Assembly: GCA_026989715.1 (NCBI GenBank)
Contig: JALSIU010000189.1
Location: forward strand, 1 to 17,613
DNA from: Methylomonas sp.
GTDB taxonomy: Bacteria > Pseudomonadota > Gammaproteobacteria > Methylococcales > Methylomonadaceae
Direction of reading: 5' to 3'
DNA: 17,613 bases
Shown here: positions 15,501 through 17,613 of the stretch, one piece after another
How positions within the stretch are numbered: position 1 is the first letter of the stretch
Layout: every line of letters starts with the position of its first letter
The notes under the pieces: generated by a model
The model's database searches: none
What the model was told of the DNA's origin: nothing
What the model saw: only the letters and a program-made list of their open reading frames with translations
Position numbers and translations under genes: made by a program

Positions 15501-15621
15501 GCGTGATTTCCGGGTATTGCGCACTGGGCAAAGTGAGTACTGATACTGTACCGGCAATGAGTAACACGATGGAGATAACGCTGGCAAAAATGGGGCGTTC
15601 GATAAAAAAACGGGAAAACAT
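12505..15621 (-). CDS. RND multidrug efflux transporter, AcrB/MexB type (HAE1)
   Basis: Inner-membrane, proton-driven, trimeric exporter of hydrophobic or amphiphilic compounds; the substrate is not predictable. At 1038 residues it has full AcrB length. It starts MFSRFFIERPIFASVISIVL and carries the porter-domain segments PEITPPTVEV and YPGANAQVV. TM4 has the proton-relay pair Asp409-Asp410 in GIVVDDSIVVVEA. The second repeat starts near FLRGFDHFF (about 505), and the TM10-TM11 block has the GLASKNAILIVELA motif with its lysine. The tail ends TPVFYAVMQRFSEWFG. No disruption seen. The ATG lies 4 bp after the adaptor stop, with AGGATAAGG as ribosome site inside the adaptor's 3' end, so the two genes form an operon. 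No TolC/OprM-type channel gene is present; it must be supplied from elsewhere. The adaptor gene upstream is frameshifted near its 5' end. Confidence 0.96.
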   Translation of the reverse strand: MFSRFFIERPIFASVISIVLLIAGTVSVLTLPSAQYPEITPPTVEVKATYPGANAQVVAETVAAPIEQQVNGVENMLYMSSVSAGDGSYTLTVTFEVGTDLDMAQVMVQNRVALATPNLPEEVNRQGVNTKKKSANIILFISLISPDGTFDELYLSNYATLNIRDQISRIKGVGDVSIFPPSDYSMRIWLNPEQMKSRGITTQDILTEMREQNMQVAAGQIGQPPVPAGTNFQYTINVLGRLTDIAQFENMIIKTGDRGSITRLKDVARVDLGGKTYDISSNMTGAASASISIYQLPGANALDVADQVRAKMNELAANFPQGLEYQIPYDTTLFVSASIDEVFVTLYQAGALVFLVLFIFLQDWRATLIPAVTIPVSLVATFIVMAMLGFSLNMLTLFGLVLAIGIVVDDSIVVVEATAAYIEKGMTSKAAAIQAMNDVSGPVVATTLVLLAVFVPTAFLPGITGEMYRQFSLTIAVATVFSSLNALTLSPAMAGLLLRPAPEHKNAFLRGFDHFFTTASNSYANFLKIVVRRGFLMMLLAIGIAIASGWQFTKIPSAFLPVEDQGYVITSVQLPDAASKQRTDEVLRQINKILEATPGVQDWISLGGFSMIDGTNSSNAATIFVVMKSWDERTAENETQQAILQHLNKQFSSIQEAIVFTFVPPAIPGLGVSGGFQMQIQDKGNVGLNELQRMASEMIADSRSQSGLAGLNSTFRAGVPQLFAAVDRTKAKTMDIPLNEVFSTLQAYLGSAYVNDFNKFGRTWQVKVQADAKFRLKPEDIRQLEVRNRKGDMIPLGTLIKVDATLGPQTILRYNLYPAASITGNAAPGFSSGEALNLMEQMAQSKLPDSMGFEWTGMSYQEKKVGNEAVVIFALAIVLVFLVLAAQYESWSLPMAVLLVVPLALLGTVAALMMREFDNNVYTQIGIVLIIGLASKNAILIVELAAEQRAKGVEIFASAVEASRLRFRAILMTAFSSVLGFLPLVVASGAGAASRQAIGTAVVGGMIAAVCMSLIFTPVFYAVMQRFSEWFGAKKETA

Positions 15622-15625
15622 TGCC

Positions 15626-16796
15626 TTATCCTGTTGTTGAGTCTGCTTGAGGGTTAACGACGCTACCCGGTCTGGCTTTTTGTAAACCGTTAATAATCAC
15701 TTTATCATCTGCTGTAATGCCTTGTTTGATAACAACCATACCATCAAGATGTTGACCTAAAGTAACAGGGCGTTTTTCCACTTTATTTTTCTTGTTAACC
15801 ACTAGAACATAACGGCCACTCTGATCTGCGGATATGGCGCGTTCAGTAATTAATAGAGCCTCTGGGGTTTCGCCTATGGGCAGGCGTAAGCGGGTAAAGA
15901 GACCGGGGAGTAACCGCGGTGGCTTTGCCGTATTAGGGAAAACCCCGCGTAACTCAATGGTACCTGTACTGGTATTGAGTGCTGATTCACCAAAATCCAA
16001 TATACCTTCGTGCGGGTACCCTTCCTCGTCAGCAAGTCCTAAAAAAAGAGGCAGATGGAGTTTAGACTCGGGAGTTGTTTCGGTATCATGCCCTATTTTT
16101 TGGGACTGTTCTGCGCGTAAATGCATTAAGCTTAATAAGTCGCGTTCATTTAAATGAAAATAGGCATACATGGGTTTATATTGTGTCACAGTGGTTAATA
16201 AGGTCGCCTCGCTTTCCCCCACTAAATTGCCGATATCCACTCTATTTCTACTGACACGGCCACTGATAGGGGCGACCACTCGCGTATATTCCAGCTGAAT
16301 TTCTGCACTGCGTACTTTGGCTTCTTTTAAGCCTATGGTTGCTTGTGCCACATCGCGCTCAGTTTTGCGCCGTAGGTGTTCGGTTTTGGATATATAATTT
16401 TTTTTGATTAATTGCTCAGCCCGATTTAATTCGGTTTGTGCGCGGTTTAATTTGGCTTTTGCACTAACCAACTCAGCTTGTGCTGCCGCTAATTCGGCTT
16501 GGTAAGGCTCAGGGTCAATAACAAAGAGTAAATCGCCTTTTTTTACATGAACGCCGGGGGCAAAGTGCATACTTTTCAAAATACCGGCAACTCGTGCTTT
16601 AACTTCTGCAATACCGACTGCCTGCGTAGTACCTGTAAATTCCAAATATTCGGTGACACTTTGCTGCATCGGCCGGCTAACAGTAACTTCAGGTGCAGGG
16701 GGGGGCAATATATTCATTTTTGGGTTCACAGGCTGTTAATAATACAAGTAAACCAGTCATAAAATAGTGGTACCCGTTTTGCTGGATAAGGTTCAT
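15626..16796 (-). CDS. RND efflux periplasmic adaptor (AcrA/MexA family), frameshifted at a poly-C tract
   Basis: Membrane-fusion protein linking the RND transporter to an outer-membrane channel. The main frame (from a GTG at 16729) has the lipoyl halves (VKARVAGILKSMHF, VKKGDLLFVIDPEPYQAEL), an Ala/Glu-rich hairpin (about residues 75-145), the second lipoyl half (APISGRVSRNRVDIGNLV), the beta-barrel and the C-terminal membrane-proximal domain (GLQKARPGSVV). That frame lacks any signal. The signal is in another frame directly upstream: from ATG 16796 there is a hydrophobic stretch and lipobox LTAC, with Cys at residue 23, then EPKNEYIAPP. The frames meet at eight C residues (plus-strand G 16698-16705). 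Losing one C gives a continuous 389-residue lipoprotein reading IAPPAPEVTVSRP, exactly as expected for this family. As written the gene is off. Alternative start ATG 16760 would give a shorter signal. Confidence 0.85.
16698..16705 (-). repeat. Homopolymer tract (C)8 at the adaptor frameshift
   Basis: Eight consecutive C on the coding strand, directly after the lipoprotein signal region. Seven or ten C would put signal and body in frame; eight or nine would not. Such tracts mutate often by slipped-strand replication and are also common sequencing-error sites. Confidence 0.9.
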
Positions 16797-16962
16797 GGCA
16801 AACTCAAATAAAGTAAATGATATAGGTAGAATAAACGCATATTTTATAAAGACTGAGCGCGCTATAAAACTCAAAATGGCGTTGCGTTTCAAGGCTTAAA
16901 AATAGGAATGGGGAAAAAACAAGTCAGTTTTACGGTATTGAATCAATTCATGCTTCCCAAGT

Positions 16963-16972
16963 TTCACGTGAA
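16963..16972. promoter_or_regulatory. Palindrome TTCACGTGAA upstream of the RND operon
   Basis: Perfect 10-bp palindrome about 165 bp before the adaptor start, in the only gap that can hold the pump promoter. A second small inverted repeat (ATTGATTCAAT, around 16938-16949) is nearby. It could be an operator, but no regulator gene is adjacent and the motif is short. Confidence 0.25.
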
Positions 16973-17023
16973 CTCCACAGACTTAAAATTTCGCATGCCT
17001 TGCGGTAGAGCATTAATACTAAC

Positions 17024-17551
17024 TGTCAGGTTTCACCACGTTGTACCATGATTTTTTAAAAGGCCAGCTCGAAACATATCGGGTGATGTTATAAAAAGTT
17101 CTGGATTTATTCTATACCAACATTCAACTGCCTCAAAGGGAGTTCTAACCTTTAACTCCCTTTTTAAGCTACCATGCCTCCGGTTAAGGTTGTAATACAC
17201 CAAGAACTTCTCTAAATCGGCTTTTAGTTCAGTCTCATCTTTATACGTTAGGGCTTTAATCGTGGCATTTTTGATCGTGCCATTAACACGCTCAACCATT
17301 CCATTGGTTTTCGGTGTAGCGGGTGCGGTTAATCTGTGGTCAATGTGGTTGTTAATACAGGCCATATCAAACAAATGATTTCCACTGGGTTTGTTTTTCT
17401 TACCGATAAACCTATCGGTAAATTCAGTACCATTATCAGTTAATACATGGCTGATATAAAAAGGGAAATACGATTTACAGTGTTCTAAGGCTTTGTTGCA
17501 TAAAAAATTAGCGACGTGCTTTACCCTAGTCCCATTTGATATTTTATGGGA
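17024..17551 (-). mobile_element. Truncated IS481-family insertion sequence, C-terminal half of the transposase
   Basis: The open frame 17551-17033 has no start codon region of its own and begins just after an in-frame TAG (17554-17552). From about residue 12 it reads as an IS481-type DDE transposase: ISHVLTDNGTEFTDRFIGKK with the second catalytic Asp, then DHRLTAPATPKTNGMVERVN with the catalytic Glu, and LVYYNLNRRHGSLKRELKVR-type C-terminal residues. The long insertion between D and E is normal for IS481 members. The first Asp and the whole N-terminal HTH half are missing, so it cannot transpose itself. The downstream end of the element may be TGTCAGGTTTCACCACG at 17024-17040, since IS481 ends start TGT. 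The other end is lost. The truncation point lies close to the inverted repeat at 17525-17556. Confidence 0.85.
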
Positions 17552-17556
17552 CTAGG
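17525..17556. repeat. 11-bp perfect inverted repeat at the broken end of the IS remnant
   Basis: CCTAGTCCCAT (17525-17535) and ATGGGACTAGG (17546-17556) with a 10-nt loop. No T-run follows on either side, so it is a poor intrinsic terminator. It overlaps the stop codon of the possible partial gene at 17544 and marks where recognisable transposase sequence begins. Confidence 0.7.
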
Positions 17557-17613
17557 TAACTTTCAGGCATACCAAGGCCTGTCATTTTATTCAAGGCTCC
17601 AATACGGAGATAT
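17544..17613 (-). CDS. Possible C-terminal end of a gene continuing beyond the window
   Basis: The minus-strand frame open at the window edge encodes 22 residues ending GALNKMTGLGMPESYLVP before TAA (17546-17544). Composition looks protein-like and the stop falls inside the inverted repeat. I do not recognise the family from so little sequence, and chance openness over 69 nt is quite possible. Confidence 0.3.
   Translation of the reverse strand, partial: YLRIGALNKMTGLGMPESYLVP

Noticed and set aside
16689..16892. 67-codon frame as an independent small lipoprotein gene
   Set aside because: Its end reads straight into the missing N-terminus of the adaptor once one C is removed, so it is the 5' part of the frameshifted adaptor gene.

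Overview
The window comes from an AT-rich gammaproteobacterium. The signs are a full GlrK-QseG-GlrR three-gene system, RdgC, an OprI/Lpp-type murein lipoprotein, an ErfK/YbiS-type L,D-transpeptidase and an AcrB-type pump. A PEP-CTERM/exosortase-associated acyltransferase points towards an environmental lineage (the methanotrophic Methylococcales would fit) rather than an enteric one. That placement is inference from gene content; no phylogenetic marker is present.

Layout. 1-946 (minus) is the N-terminal part of a phosphoglucomutase. 1038-3976 is an envelope cluster: a plus-strand YkuD-fold L,D-transpeptidase and an OprI/Lpp-like lipoprotein converge, across a strong terminator, on a minus-strand ErfK-type L,D-transpeptidase that is translationally coupled to rdgC. 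4196-5688 (plus) is a tight operon of a hypoxanthine/uracil-type DNA glycosylase, a PurN-like formyltransferase and a basic protein of unknown function, closed by a 13-bp hairpin. 5788-5976 encodes a small one-helix membrane protein. 6342-7103 encodes the exosortase-system acyltransferase. 7104-7814 is a 711-bp region without genes. 7815-11311 is the glrK-qseG-glrR operon. 11463-12350 is a GAF-like/GGDEF diguanylate cyclase. 12505-16796 is an RND pump pair (AcrB-type transporter and periplasmic adaptor). 17024-17551 is a truncated IS481-family element, followed by what may be the last codons of another gene.

The most interesting part is 7104-7814. It holds one good sigma-54 (-24/-12) promoter match, TGGCATGATTCGTGCT, pointing into the acyltransferase gene. 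Further upstream lie two exact copies of TGTC-N10-GACA and one near copy (CGTC-N10-GACG). TGTC-N10-GACA is the reported binding motif of E. coli GlrR, and a GlrR orthologue is encoded right beside them. The simplest reading is that GlrK-QseG-GlrR, known in enterics for driving glmY and rpoE, here drives an exosortase-associated acyltransferase through sigma-54.

The second notable point is an 8-C tract at the 5' end of the RND adaptor gene. It separates a lipoprotein signal peptide from the rest of the protein by one frame. Changing the tract by one base restores a normal 389-residue lipoprotein adaptor, so this is a phase-variation switch, a recent mutation or a sequencing error.
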